Shown one piece after another: positions 1 through 8,987 of a DNA stretch of 64,000 nt. Source of the DNA: Paractinoplanes abujensis (lineage in GTDB: Bacteria > Actinomycetota > Actinomycetes > Mycobacteriales > Micromonosporaceae); NCBI RefSeq assembly GCF_014204895.1, contig NZ_JACHMF010000001.1, forward strand, positions 2,356,001 through 2,420,000, read 5' to 3'. The stretch's first letter is position 1; the number at the start of each line of letters is the position of its first letter. The position numbers and the translations under genes were made by a program. The notes below the pieces were generated by a model. It made no database searches. It was not told where the DNA came from and was given only the letters and a program-made list of their open reading frames with translations.

Positions 1-1
1 C

Positions 2-736
2 AGGCCCGACGTGGCGGTGCCGGGCCCGGCCCCGGTGCTCGTCGACGACGCGAACCTCCGTACGGCGGTGGTGCTCGCGGTTCCGCTGCAGCACCGGGAG
101 GGCCGGGCCGGGGTGGCGCTGCTGGGCGGGGACGGCTTCGACGACACCGCGCGCAAGGTGGCGGCGGCGCTGGCCTTCCAGGGCATGGCCGCCTACGACA
201 ACGCGCGGCTGTTCAGCCGGGTGCAGGAGCTGGCCACCACCGACGAGCTGACCGGGCAGCACAACCGCCGCCACTTCTACGCCATCGCCGGCGCGCTGGT
301 CGAGGCGGCCGCGCGCGGCGGCCGGTCGCTGGCGGCGGTGATGCTCGACATCGACAAGTTCAAGGGCATCAACGACACGTACGGGCACGGGGTCGGCGAC
401 GAGGTGATCCGCGAGGTGGCCAACCGGGTGCGGGCCGGCATCAGGCACTCCGACGTGCTCGGCCGGTACGGCGGCGAGGAGTTCGCGGTGGTGCTGCCCG
501 ACCACGGCGACGACTCCCCGGCGGAGCTGGCCGAGCGCATGCGGGCCGGCGTGGCCGGGACTCCCGTGCCCACACGGGCTGGGCCGATCCCGGTGACGAT
601 CAGCGTCGGCGTGGCCCTCCTGGCCGCGCAGGACACGCTGGACCAGGTGCTGGCCCGGGCCGACCACGCGCTCTACCAGGCCAAGGAGACCGGCCGCAAC
701 CGCGTCGTGCTGGCTCAGGGTCTGTCTCGTAACTGA
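2..736 (+). CDS. GGDEF diguanylate cyclase, C-terminal part (cut by window start)
   Basis: The reading frame is open to the left edge, so the true start lies upstream. Residues before about 70 look like the end of a GAF-type sensor (hydrophobic strands, then an alpha helix around NARLFSRV). A GGDEF domain follows from the TTDELTG motif to the C-terminus. The active-site signature is GGEEF, the metal-binding DIDKFK is intact, and RHSD lies five residues before GGEEF, which is the normal place of the product-inhibition I-site. It should make cyclic di-GMP from two GTP and be inhibited by its product. The input domain is outside the window, so the signal is unknown. Confidence 0.9.
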   Translation, partial: RPDVAVPGPAPVLVDDANLRTAVVLAVPLQHREGRAGVALLGGDGFDDTARKVAAALAFQGMAAYDNARLFSRVQELATTDELTGQHNRRHFYAIAGALVEAAARGGRSLAAVMLDIDKFKGINDTYGHGVGDEVIREVANRVRAGIRHSDVLGRYGGEEFAVVLPDHGDDSPAELAERMRAGVAGTPVPTRAGPIPVTISVGVALLAAQDTLDQVLARADHALYQAKETGRNRVVLAQGLSRN

Positions 737-754
737 GGCGGGGCTGCGGCCGGG

Positions 755-1381
755 TCAGTGACGAGACAGCCCCTGGGCGGTGGCCTCCTGCAGCTGGCGC
801 CACGGGCTGAGGCAGTGCTCGACCAGGGTCAAGGCGCCCTCCGGATCGGTCGCGGGCGCGGCCAGCACGGCGTGCACCTGCTGGCCGATCGCCACCGAGA
901 GCAGCACGTCGGCCAGGGCGGCCACGGGCACCCCGGGGCGCAACTCGCCGTCCTCGACGGCCTCGGTGAGCTGGCGGCGCACCACGTCGCCCCAGCGGGC
1001 CAGGGCCTCGGTGGCGGCCGGGCCGGGCCGGCGGCTGACCGCGAGCCGGCCCCAGAAGCCGATCATCACCTCGGCCTCGTCGCGGGCCTGACCGCTGACC
1101 GGCAGGATCTCGCGCAGCGTGGCGTCCAGGGCGGCCAGCCCGCGCCGGTCCTGCGCGGCGGCCGCGATGCGCGTGTCGACCTCCTCGAGCACACGCTGGC
1201 AGGCCGCCGAGACGACCGCGTCGAGGCTGTCGAAGTAGTGCCAGAGAGCTCCCGCGCCCACGCCGAGTTCGGCCGCGATGGCCCGGCTGCCCGCCCCCGC
1301 GAGGCCCTCACGGGCCACCACGGTCAGGAAGGCGCCGACGATCTCGGCCCGCCGTCGCTCGTGGTCAACAATCTTGGGCAA
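755..1381 (-). CDS. TetR/AcrR family transcriptional regulator
   Basis: A 208-residue repressor-type protein. An N-terminal helix-turn-helix (around SRAIAAELGVGAGALWHYF) is followed by an all-helical ligand-binding domain. The TTG start giving LPKIVDHERR is chosen because a GAGGAAA ribosome site lies just upstream and homologues begin with this sequence; an in-frame start 17 codons earlier is less likely. It is transcribed away from the EgtA-like gene, with about 170 bases between them, so it may control that gene as well as itself. The ligand is unknown. Confidence 0.9.
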   Translation of the reverse strand: MPKIVDHERRRAEIVGAFLTVVAREGLAGAGSRAIAAELGVGAGALWHYFDSLDAVVSAACQRVLEEVDTRIAAAAQDRRGLAALDATLREILPVSGQARDEAEVMIGFWGRLAVSRRPGPAATEALARWGDVVRRQLTEAVEDGELRPGVPVAALADVLLSVAIGQQVHAVLAAPATDPEGALTLVEHCLSPWRQLQEATAQGLSRH

Positions 1382-1549
1382 CCCGTTTCCTCGTCTCTTC
1401 CGGTGCAGGAGGCGCCCGCATACCCCCGGCACCGCCCCCTACACCTTGACGGACCGGCCGTTCCGGCCGAACGGCCAATGCCTACTGCGCAGATAGGAAT
1501 GCTATGCTCCTGCGGTTCCCGGCCGGACCGCACTGGAGCGAGGCGCCTT

Positions 1550-2476
1550 GTGACACCCCTGGACGAGCGGATCGCCGCCCTGCTTCTGGCTGACCACGCG
1601 TTCGCGCCGGCCACGCCCGGCTTCGTCGGCGCCGCGGTCGAGCTGCGGGCCGCGCTGGGCGAACGGCACACCCTGCGGCACGGCTTCCTCAGCCCGCGCT
1701 CCCCGCGCACGGCCGTGCTGAGCGGGCCACCCTCCCCCGGCCTGGAGGCCAGCATCGCGCGCATGGCCGACGACCTCGACGCCGCCACACCCCTGATCGG
1801 CGAGGTCCGGCCGGGCGGCGTCCGGGTGGCGCTCGAGGCGGGCCTGGAAGGCGGCGGCCCGCTCGGGCTGACCCGCCGCTGGGCCCTGGCCGGCACGCTC
1901 GCCCCCGTGCTGGCGGCGGCGTTCGCGAACTCCCCCGCGCCCGACGGCCGGCGCAGCACCCGCCAGGCCCGGCACCGCGGGCTGCCGGTGCTGCGCGCGA
2001 TCAGCGACCCCCGGCGGGCCTGGGCGGCGTACGTGCTGGAACAACCCGGCCGCACCGGGGCGGGGCTGGCCGGCCTGGCCCGGCACGTCGACGCGCTGCG
2101 CCCGCCGGTGGCCGCGCGCGGGCATCTCGAGATCGACGTGGCCGACCGGCAGCCCCGCGACGGCTGGCGCGTGGTGGTCGCGGTGACGGCCGTGCTGATG
2201 GACGACCCGCGGGCGGCGGCCGCGGCCGAGCAGATCACCGCGCCGCTGGCCGCCGAACCCGCCCTCTGGCAACGGGCCGCCCACGACGCGCTGAGCGACC
2301 CGGTGCTGGCCGCCGCCGCACGGGCCTGCTTCGTCGAGGCGTACGGCACCCTGGCCCGGCACGGCGCGTCCCGCGACCTGCGGGACCAGGTCGCGGAGTT
2401 CACCGAGCGCTACGTCATGCGCGGACGCTGCCCCGCCGACGACGTGCTGGACGCCGTCAAGCCCGCTCGCCGGTGA
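1550..2476 (+). CDS. Shortened EgtA-like glutamate-cysteine ligase homologue
   Basis: The C-terminal half matches the ergothioneine-pathway glutamate-cysteine ligase EgtA: AAAFANSP, GRRSTRQA, DPRRAWAAYVL, RGHLEIDVADRQP and FTERYVMRGRCPADD are all EgtA landmarks. The protein has only 308 residues where EgtA usually has 400 or more. The first half, which should carry the catalytic acidic E-x-E strand and the cysteine/ATP-binding segment, is reduced to a weakly similar stretch, and about 50 residues are missing before the RGHLE motif. The GTG start has a good GGAGCGAGG site. No other egt genes are nearby. It may be a non-catalytic relative or a decaying copy; the frame is intact, which favours retained function. 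Confidence 0.7.
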   Translation: MTPLDERIAALLLADHAFAPATPGFVGAAVELRAALGERHTLRHGFLSPRSPRTAVLSGPPSPGLEASIARMADDLDAATPLIGEVRPGGVRVALEAGLEGGGPLGLTRRWALAGTLAPVLAAAFANSPAPDGRRSTRQARHRGLPVLRAISDPRRAWAAYVLEQPGRTGAGLAGLARHVDALRPPVAARGHLEIDVADRQPRDGWRVVVAVTAVLMDDPRAAAAAEQITAPLAAEPALWQRAAHDALSDPVLAAAARACFVEAYGTLARHGASRDLRDQVAEFTERYVMRGRCPADDVLDAVKPARR

Positions 2477-2894
2477 TGTATCCCTCCAGGCTCGACCGTT
2501 CGTGCTCGAGCTCGTCGATGCGGAACTTGACCACGTCGCCGATGCTGACCACGCCCTGCAGCCGGTCGTCCTCGATCACCGGCACGTGACGGAACCGCCG
2601 CTCGGTCATCAGCCGCTCCACGTCCTCCAGCGCCGCGTCGCGCACCACCGAGCGCACCTGCGTGGTCGCGATCGCCGACACCGGCTCGGTCAGCACCGCC
2701 GCACCCCGCGCGGCCAGCGCCCGCACGATGTCGCGCTCACTGACGATGCCCTCGACCCGGCCGCCGGCACCCGCCACGATCACCGCGCCGATCCCGTGCT
2801 CGGCCAGGACGGCCAGCAGCTGCGTCACATCGGTCTGGGGTGACACCGTCACCACTCGCTCGCCCTTGACCCGGAGAATGTCGCTGATCCGCAT
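2457..2894 (-). CDS. Two-CBS-domain protein
   Basis: A 145-residue soluble protein made almost entirely of a CBS pair: the first repeat spans roughly residues 7-65 (ending GIVSERDIVRAL) and the second 72-130 (ending GVVSIGDVVKFRI). Stand-alone CBS pairs bind adenosine nucleotides and often modulate partner enzymes or report energy state; the partner here is unknown. The gene converges on the EgtA-like gene and overlaps its 3' end by 20 bases, so their mRNAs would be complementary there. Confidence 0.9.
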   Translation of the reverse strand: MRISDILRVKGERVVTVSPQTDVTQLLAVLAEHGIGAVIVAGAGGRVEGIVSERDIVRALAARGAAVLTEPVSAIATTQVRSVVRDAALEDVERLMTERRFRHVPVIEDDRLQGVVSIGDVVKFRIDELEHERSSLEGYITGERA

Positions 2895-3194
2895 GTCGTC
2901 GCCTCTCCCGTCCAGAGATCCGCGACCACGCAGCGCCGCGGGGCATGTGCCCCCTACTAGCCGTCATCACGGACCCGATGTCAAGGGCTCCCGTCTGCCG
3001 CCACCCCATCGCGCGCCGGCCCCCGCGATTCCCGGCCCACCGACGGGCCCGGCCCCTCGGCCACGGCGTGGACGCCGTCGGCATCGGCGCGGCTCCGCGT
3101 GGCCGGCAGCACCTGCTCGCCCGCCTCATCGGCACCCACCCCACCCGCCCAACCCGATTGCCCCGACGCGGGCGAGGACCATGACGAAGCCCTG

Positions 3195-3722
3195 TCAGCG
3201 GGTGGACGCGGCGCGGGCCCGGTGCCGGCGGACGGCGTCGCGGTTGGCGCAGGCCGGGGAGCAGTACGACTGCTTTCCCGTACGGCTGAAGTCCGCGTAC
3301 GGCTTGTCGCAGTGCTCGGCGGCGCAGCGCCCCAGCCGATGCATGCCCCGGCCGGCCAGGTGCAGGGCCGTGCCGACACTGATCAGCGTGCGCAGCACCG
3401 AGGCCAGCGGCTGCTGCGGATCGCGGTAGTGAAGATGCCACCCGTCGCCGGCGTGGTTGGTCAGCCGGGGGTAGGCCGACGCGAACTTGAGCAGATCGTT
3501 GAGCCGCGTGGCCCGTTCGGCGTGGTCGGTGGCGTCAATCACGGTGAGCCATTCGGCCAGGAACTCGGCCGTCGCCCGGCGGTCCACCTTCGTGACCGGC
3601 AGCTCGATGACCAGGTCGTAAGCCCGGCAGCGGGCCACCATCGCGGCGTCGTCGGAGGGCGGGTCGGTGATCAGCGACAGGGCCAGCCGCACGGCATCCT
3701 CGCCGTAAGGGTTGAGATGCAT
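3195..3722 (-). CDS. CGNR zinc-finger (ABATE-domain) regulator
   Basis: A 175-residue protein with an N-terminal ABATE-like region and a C-terminal treble-clef zinc finger. The zinc ligands are visible as CAAEHC and CSPAC, followed by ANRDAVRRHRAR, the place where the family has its CGNR signature (here CANR). Such proteins are probable stress-responsive DNA-binding regulators in actinomycetes. It is divergent from the TSUP permease gene with only 47 bases between start codons, so it plausibly controls that gene. The 300 bases between this stop and the CBS gene start hold nothing I can recognise. Confidence 0.88.
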   Translation of the reverse strand: MHLNPYGEDAVRLALSLITDPPSDDAAMVARCRAYDLVIELPVTKVDRRATAEFLAEWLTVIDATDHAERATRLNDLLKFASAYPRLTNHAGDGWHLHYRDPQQPLASVLRTLISVGTALHLAGRGMHRLGRCAAEHCDKPYADFSRTGKQSYCSPACANRDAVRRHRARAASTR

Positions 3723-3769
3723 AAAGGCATTACAGCAGGATAGGCGGCGATCTTGAAGGGGTTGTCGCC

Positions 3770-4552
3770 GTGGAATGGCTGTACGGGTTGGAATGGCAGC
3801 ACGTCGCGCTGCTGCTGGTGATCGCGGCTGCGGCCGGGTGGGTCGACGCGGTCGTCGGCGGGGGCGGGCTCGTGCTCGTGCCCGCGCTGATGCTCGGGCT
3901 GCCGGGCATGTCGCCGGTGACCGCGCTGGGCACCAACAAGGTGGCCAGCATCTGCGGCACGACGTCGGCGGCGATCACGTACGCCCGCCGTACGAAGATC
4001 GATTGGCGGACGGCCGGCCCGGCCGCGGGACTGGCCGTGGTCTTCTCGGGCCTCGGGGCGCTGGCCGCCTCGCACATCCCGGCGTCGTACTTCCGTCCCG
4101 TCATCATGGTGTTGCTGCTGCTCGTGCTGGCCTTCGTGGTGGCCCGGCCGTCGTTCGGCGTGGTGATGACCGAGCCGTCGCGCACGTGGCGCCGCCGGGC
4201 GGCCGCCGTGCTGCTGGCCGGCACGGTGATCGCCTGCTACGACGGCATCCTCGGCCCCGGCACGGGCACGTTCCTGATCATCACGTTCACCGCGCTGCTC
4301 GGGCTGGACTTCGTGGCCAGCTCGGCCACCGCCAAGATCCTGAACGCCGGCACGAACCTGGGCGCGTTGCTGGTGTTCGCGGCCGGCGGTCACGTGCTGT
4401 GGAAGCTGGGCCTGGCCATGGCCGTCTGCAACATCGTCGGCGCCCGGTTCGGAGCGGGCACGGCCCTCAAGCGCGGCGCCGGTTTCGTCCGCGGGGTGCT
4501 GGTGGTCGTCGTGGTCGCGATGGTGGCCCGCCTCGCCACTCAATACTTCTGA
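3770..4552 (+). CDS. TSUP (TauE/SafE) family membrane permease
   Basis: A 260-residue integral membrane protein with about eight hydrophobic helices and two copies of the family motif: VDAVVGGGGLVLVPAL followed by ALGTNKVAS near the N-terminus, and YDGILGPGTGTF followed by SATAKILN in the second half. The TSUP family exports sulfite, sulfoacetate or related small organic anions; the substrate here cannot be read from sequence. The GTG start is chosen for its fit to the first helix. Divergent from the CGNR regulator. Confidence 0.9.
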   Translation: MEWLYGLEWQHVALLLVIAAAAGWVDAVVGGGGLVLVPALMLGLPGMSPVTALGTNKVASICGTTSAAITYARRTKIDWRTAGPAAGLAVVFSGLGALAASHIPASYFRPVIMVLLLLVLAFVVARPSFGVVMTEPSRTWRRRAAAVLLAGTVIACYDGILGPGTGTFLIITFTALLGLDFVASSATAKILNAGTNLGALLVFAAGGHVLWKLGLAMAVCNIVGARFGAGTALKRGAGFVRGVLVVVVVAMVARLATQYF

Positions 4553-4644
4553 TCGTTCGCGAACTTGCTGATATCCACCCATTACACGAGAACGGTTCGC
4601 GATAGTAAGGAGGACAGCGGGTTTCGCACGGGACGGAGAGCAAT

Positions 4645-6279
4645 ATGAGCGTGTTCGCGCTCAGCGAGCCGGTGGCGCAGCCGGGGACCAGCCGGCGTTC
4701 CTTCGACGATCTCAGTGTCAAGGTGAAGGTGCTGACCGCGGTGGCCACCGCGGCCCTCGTGGCGTTGGTCGTCGGCATCATGGGGCTGACCGCGCTGAGC
4801 AGCGCGAGCAACTCCGCGCAGCTGATCTACACCAGCAACGTGGCCAGCATCAAGGCCGCGGGGCAGATCCGCGCGATGATCACCGAGGCCCGGCTCGACA
4901 CGGCCAACCAGGCCCTCTCCGTCGATCAGGCCGGCACGGAGAAGTTCGAGAAGGCGTTCGAGGAGGACCGGCAGGCCTTCGGGGCCGCGCTGACGGCCTA
5001 CCGCAACAGCATGCCGGCGGGGGATCCGGCCGTCATCGACAAGCTGCAGGGCCAGTGGGAAACCTACGTCAACCTGGTGGAGACCGAGCTCCTCCCGGCC
5101 GGCCGGGCCAACCAGCTCACCAGGTGGGCGCAGACGCGCGACAGCCAGGTCATGCCGGTGATCGACCAGGCCTACGCCAGCATGGACGTCCTGGACAAGG
5201 CGGAGAACGCGGACGCCGCGAAGAACGCCGCCGCGGCCCGGGCCGGCTTCGAGTCCAACCGGGCCTGGTCGATCGGTGTGCTCGTCGTCGGTCTGCTGCT
5301 GGCGCTCGCGCTGGGGTTCTGGGTGGCGCAGCGCATCGTCGGCTCGCTGGGCAAGGTCACGGTGGTCTGCGACGGGCTGGCCGACGGCGACCTGACCCGC
5401 ACCTCCGGGCTGACCAGCGCGGACGAGCCGGGACGGATGGGCCGCTCGCTCGACAGCGCGATGGCCCGGCTGCGCACGACAGTCCAGACGATCGAGGCGT
5501 CCGCGGCTTCGCTGGCCGGCGCGTCCGACCGGATGACCGGCACCGCCACCCAGATCGCGTCGTCCGCCGAGGAGACCTCGGTGCAGGCCCAGGCCGTGTC
5601 GGCCGCCGCCGAGCAGGTGTCCCGCAGCGTCGACAGCGTGTCGGCGGGCGGCGAGCAGATGGGCGCGTCGATCCGGGAGATCTCACAGAACGCGGCCGAG
5701 GCGGCCCGGGTCGCGGCCGAAGCCGTCAGCGTCACCGCCACCACGTCGGCCACCATGGGCAAGCTGGGCGAGTCGTCGGCCGAGATCGGCAACGTGATCA
5801 AGACGATCACCGCGATCGCCGAGCAGACCAACCTGCTCGCCCTCAACGCCACCATCGAGGCGGCCCGGGCCGGCGAGATGGGCAAGGGCTTCGCCGTGGT
5901 CGCCTCCGAGGTCAAGGACCTGGCCCAGGAGACGGCACGGGCCACCGAGGACATCTCGAAGCGGGTCGAGGCCATTCAGGCCGACACGAGCGGCGCGGTC
6001 ATGGCGATCGAGGAGATCTCGCTCGTGATCGAACGGATCAGCGACTTCCAGACCACGATCGCCTCGGCCGTGGAGGAACAGACGGCCACCACCGCCGAGA
6101 TGAACCGCAGCGTCACCGAGGCCGCCCACGGCTCGGGCGAGATCGCCGCCAACATCACCGGCGTGGCCGAGGCGGCCCGCCTGACCAGCCAGGGCGTCGC
6201 CGAGACCCAGGAAGCCACGGCCGAACTGGCCCGCATGTCCTCAGAGCTACGCAGCGTAGTCTCAGCCTTCCGCGTCTAA
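4645..6279 (+). CDS. Methyl-accepting chemotaxis protein
   Basis: A 544-residue chemoreceptor. TM1 lies near residues 30-52, followed by a four-helix-bundle periplasmic sensor domain, TM2 near 207-230, a HAMP domain to about 285, and a long coiled-coil signalling domain. The hairpin tip reads [20 protein letters not shown], the conserved CheA/CheW contact motif, and several Gln/Glu-rich heptads are likely methylation sites. No che genes lie in the window, so it is an orphan receptor gene. The ATG start follows a purine-rich GGACGGAGAG. The downstream hairpin repeats probably end its transcript. Confidence 0.95.
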   Translation: MSVFALSEPVAQPGTSRRSFDDLSVKVKVLTAVATAALVALVVGIMGLTALSSASNSAQLIYTSNVASIKAAGQIRAMITEARLDTANQALSVDQAGTEKFEKAFEEDRQAFGAALTAYRNSMPAGDPAVIDKLQGQWETYVNLVETELLPAGRANQLTRWAQTRDSQVMPVIDQAYASMDVLDKAENADAAKNAAAARAGFESNRAWSIGVLVVGLLLALALGFWVAQRIVGSLGKVTVVCDGLADGDLTRTSGLTSADEPGRMGRSLDSAMARLRTTVQTIEASAASLAGASDRMTGTATQIASSAEETSVQAQAVSAAAEQVSRSVDSVSAGGEQMGASIREISQNAAEAARVAAEAVSVTATTSATMGKLGESSAEIGNVIKTITAIAEQTNLLALNATIEAARAGEMGKGFAVVASEVKDLAQETARATEDISKRVEAIQADTSGAVMAIEEISLVIERISDFQTTIASAVEEQTATTAEMNRSVTEAAHGSGEIAANITGVAEAARLTSQGVAETQEATAELARMSSELRSVVSAFRV

Positions 6280-6300
6280 GCCCACACCCACGGCCACCCA

Positions 6301-6384
6301 AAGGCCGCCCACCACCGGGCGGCTGGCCGAAGGCCGCCCACCACCGCAAGGCCGCCCCACCGGGCGGCTGGCCGAAGGCCGCCC
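6301..6384. repeat. Tandem hairpin repeats between chemoreceptor and tRNA gene
   Basis: A perfect 28-base direct repeat occurs at 6312-6339 and 6357-6384 (period 45). Each copy contains an inverted repeat, GGGCGGC and GCCGCCC around a nine-base loop, so the segment can form two successive stem-loops on either strand. The core AAGGCCGCCC also appears at 6301, 6330, 6348 and 6375. The position fits a bidirectional terminator separating the chemoreceptor gene from the oppositely transcribed tRNA; no U-tract is present, as usual in actinomycetes. Confidence 0.6.
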
Positions 6385-6511
6385 CGCCCCAAGAGCACCC
6401 ACCCACCCAGCCGCCACCGCTCGCACCGTGGGGTCTGGGGCTCGGCCCCAGGGCAAAAATACGAGGAGGCCCCGGTCCACGTTTCTTGTGGACAGGGGCC
6501 TCCCGGCTCCG

Positions 6512-6584
6512 AGCGGACGACGGGATTCGAACCCGCGACCCTCACCTTGGCAAGGTGATGCGCTACCAGCTGCGCTACGTCCGC
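6512..6584 (-). tRNA. tRNA-Gly (anticodon GCC)
   Basis: On the minus strand a 73-base cloverleaf can be drawn. The acceptor stem pairs GCGGACG with CGTCCGC, the D-arm contains AGCTGGTAGCGC, the anticodon stem-loop is CACCTTGCCAAGGTG with anticodon GCC, and the T-arm carries GGGTTCGAATCCC. The discriminator base is U. The next bases on the RNA are not CCA, so CCA must be added after transcription. Confidence 0.97.
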
Positions 6585-6682
6585 GTCGGGCAGAACTCTA
6601 CCGGATCGGCCGGTGTGCTCGCGCTCGGGGCCCGCCGGGCGGTCCGCTGCTGGGGTGGCCGGTGGCGGGTAGCATTCGAGCA

Positions 6683-7003
6683 ATGCAACCGGACGCCACG
6701 ATTCACCACGAACCGGCCGATGCCGACGGCCTGGTCGTCGCCTCGCTCAGCGGGGAGCTCGACCTCGACCGGGCCGATGTGGTGCGGGATCGGCTGGCCG
6801 CGATCGCCTCCGACCCCGCCTGCCGTTATCTGCGGGTCGACGTGGCCGGGCTCGACTTCATCGATTCGTACGGGCTGGGTGCCCTGGTCAGTGCCCGTAA
6901 CAGCGCGGCCGCCTCGGGTGTGACGCTGACGCTGGCCGAGCCGTCGCCGCCGGTGCGCAAGGCCATCGAGGTCACCGGCCTGGGGCACGTGTTCGGTCTG
7001 TGA
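6683..7003 (+). CDS. STAS-domain anti-sigma factor antagonist
   Basis: A 106-residue protein that is one STAS domain. It begins MQPDATIHHEP, continues with GELDLDRADVVRDRL, and has the switch loop FIDSYGLGAL at about residues 58-67. In the SpoIIAA/RsbV family this loop reads D-S-S-G or D-S-T-G and carries the regulatory phosphoserine; here the second position is Tyr while the first Ser remains. The ATG at 6683 is chosen because a longer upstream frame runs through the antisense tRNA. Its anti-sigma kinase partner is not in the window. Confidence 0.88.
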   Translation: MQPDATIHHEPADADGLVVASLSGELDLDRADVVRDRLAAIASDPACRYLRVDVAGLDFIDSYGLGALVSARNSAAASGVTLTLAEPSPPVRKAIEVTGLGHVFGL

Positions 7004-7550
7004 GCAGGTCGGCCGGGATGAGGGAGTAGATCGCCAGGTCGACCCGCCCGGCATGGACGATGCCCGCGTTGCGGGCGACTCCCTCGTACGTGAAGCCCGC
7101 TTTTTCGGCGACCCGGGTCGAGGCTCGGTTGCCGGGCGCGATGCGCAGGACCACCCGTTCGAGGGCCGCTTCGGTCAGCGCCCAGCGCGACAGCGCCACG
7201 ACCGCCTCGGTGATCAGGCCGCGAGCGCGGGCCGCGGGCGCCGCCCAGTAGCCGATCTCGGTCGCCCGGTGCCGCCAGTCGGTCTTCTTGAGGTCGATCA
7301 GGCCGGCCAGCGTCCCGTCGCTCTCGATCGCGCGGATCAGGCCGCTGCCGTTCGCTCGCACCGCCGGCACGTGCCCGGTCACGTACGTCACGGCCTGTTC
7401 CCGCCCGTACGGGGACGGAAGTGGCAGCCATCGTTGTGTCTCCGGGTCGGCCACGGCGGCGGCGATCGCGTCGGCGTCGTCCTCGCGCGGGGGCCGCAAC
7501 GTCAGGCGGGCCGTCCGCAGAACCACATCGGGGAACACGTTCTCGCTCAC
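6972..7550 (-). CDS. GNAT-family N-acetyltransferase (RimJ/RimL type)
   Basis: A 192-residue single-domain protein. The N-terminal LRTARLTLRPPREDDADAI, the central EIGYWAAPAARARGLITEAV (acetyl-CoA pyrophosphate loop) and RVAEKAGFTYEG are typical of the RimJ/RimL ribosomal-protein acetyltransferase branch. The true substrate may be a protein N-terminus or a small amine. It converges on and overlaps the STAS gene by 32 bases at the 3' ends. Confidence 0.9.
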   Translation of the reverse strand: MSENVFPDVVLRTARLTLRPPREDDADAIAAAVADPETQRWLPLPSPYGREQAVTYVTGHVPAVRANGSGLIRAIESDGTLAGLIDLKKTDWRHRATEIGYWAAPAARARGLITEAVVALSRWALTEAALERVVLRIAPGNRASTRVAEKAGFTYEGVARNAGIVHAGRVDLAIYSLIPADLLTDRTRAPGR

Positions 7551-7760
7551 GGGACGATCCTCGCCTGTGCGCGCCAGGACCCGTACGGGTGCCTGGAAAG
7601 CTCAACCCCCGCCTGCCGCGACCGATCGCAGGGCCGACGTGCCGGGGTCTTTTCCGGCGCAACCGTCGCGCACCGGGACGGGCACTCGGCGCGCACCTGA
7701 CGACCTGGAATCTCTTTCCCATGCCCGGCTGACAACGGCCGGACAACAGGGGGAGATCAG

Positions 7761-8828
7761 ATGCTTCGTAAGTCCGTGTACTCGCTGGCCACGCTCGTCG
7801 CCGGGTTCGGCGCGCTCGTGACCGGCCCGGCCACGGCCCACGCCGCCACCACGCCGACGACCCCGGCCGCCAAGCCGGCCGTGCAGAAGTGCGTGACGGA
7901 CGCGAAGCTGGTTCCGAGCTGCGGCGTGCTGTGGGGCGCGGCGGCGGGTGGTTTCACCGGCAAGCCGCGCGACGAGGAGCACAAGGCGTGGGAGAAGCTC
8001 AGCGGCCGCACCGCCACCATCTTCCACTCGTACCACAAGGGCGACGAGAAGTTCCCCACCGCTGCCGAGATCGCCCTGGTGCGTGACCCCGCCAAGCCGC
8101 GGGTGCTGCTGCTCAACTGGCGCGTCGAGTACGGGTCGACCTGGGCCGCCGTCGCCTCCGGCAAGCTGGACGCGCGGATCGACGCGTTCGCCGCCCGGGT
8201 CAAGGCGACCATGCCCGAGAAGTTCTTCCTGGTGCTCAACCACGAGCCCGAGGACGACGTGCGCCCGGCCGCCGGTTCGGGCATGACGGCCAAGGACTTC
8301 GCCTCCTCGTACCGCCACGTGATCAAGCGCCTCAAGGCCAAGGGCCTGAGCAACATGATCAACGTGGTGGCCTACATGGGCAACGAGAAGTGGATGGCGC
8401 AGACCTGGTGGAACGACCTGTACCCCGGTGACGACGTCGTCGACTGGATCGGCCTGGACTCGTACGTGAGCGCCGAGCAGAACTACTACCACGCCGGGGT
8501 GTTCGCCGACCTGCTCGACCGCAAGGCCAAGGGTGGCCAGGGCTTCTACGACTGGGCCGCCACCAAGCACCCGTCGAAACCGCAGATGGTCGCCGAGTGG
8601 GGCGCCTACCACCGCATCGGCAAGGTCGTCGACAAGAGCAAGCAGTTCACCAGCGTCCTGCCCGAGCTGGCCAAGCGCCCCAAGGTCAAGGCGATCGTGT
8701 ACTTCGACACCAAGAAGGACGCGTTCGGCGACCGCGACATCAGCATCGACAGCGCGCCGTCGAGCCTCGCCGCGTTCCGCAAGCTCGCCGCCAGCCCCAA
8801 GTTCAACGTGACGATCAAGCTGAAGTGA
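7761..8828 (+). CDS. Secreted GH26-like glycoside hydrolase
   Basis: A 355-residue exported protein. The signal peptide ends about residue 28 (AHA/ATT), followed by a Thr/Pro/Ala-rich linker, a short cysteine-bounded segment and a TIM-barrel-like catalytic domain. Two acids sit where GH26 mannanase-type enzymes have theirs: Glu about 162 in LNHEPEDD (acid/base) and Glu about 279 in VAEWG (nucleophile). WIGLDSY and the C-terminal YFDTKKD also recur in actinomycete GH26-like proteins. It probably cleaves a beta-mannan or related polysaccharide outside the cell. A strong stem-loop follows the stop codon. The 210 bases upstream hold no gene. Confidence 0.8.
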   Translation: MLRKSVYSLATLVAGFGALVTGPATAHAATTPTTPAAKPAVQKCVTDAKLVPSCGVLWGAAAGGFTGKPRDEEHKAWEKLSGRTATIFHSYHKGDEKFPTAAEIALVRDPAKPRVLLLNWRVEYGSTWAAVASGKLDARIDAFAARVKATMPEKFFLVLNHEPEDDVRPAAGSGMTAKDFASSYRHVIKRLKAKGLSNMINVVAYMGNEKWMAQTWWNDLYPGDDVVDWIGLDSYVSAEQNYYHAGVFADLLDRKAKGGQGFYDWAATKHPSKPQMVAEWGAYHRIGKVVDKSKQFTSVLPELAKRPKVKAIVYFDTKKDAFGDRDISIDSAPSSLAAFRKLAASPKFNVTIKLK

Positions 8829-8832
8829 CTCG

Positions 8833-8870
8833 ATGACGGCAGTCGCCCTACCCGGGGCGGCTGCCGTCAT
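8833..8870 (+). terminator. Rho-independent-like stem-loop after GH26-like gene
   Basis: ATGACGGCAG at 8833-8842 pairs perfectly with CTGCCGTCAT at 8861-8870, with further GC pairing inside. It begins five bases after the stop codon of the GH26-like gene. Confidence 0.75.
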
Positions 8871-8987
8871 TTCGGCGTTGAAGGAGCGAGCCCTCACTCC
8901 GTAGCGTGGGTGCATGGCGAAACGAGCGGCCGTGACCAGCGCGAAGATCGCCCGCGCGGCGGGCATCGGCGACGCCCGGGACCGCCC

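Noticed and set aside
758..1549. N-terminal extension of the EgtA-like reading frame
   Set aside because: It is antisense to the TetR gene; a good ribosome site and homology place the start at 1550.
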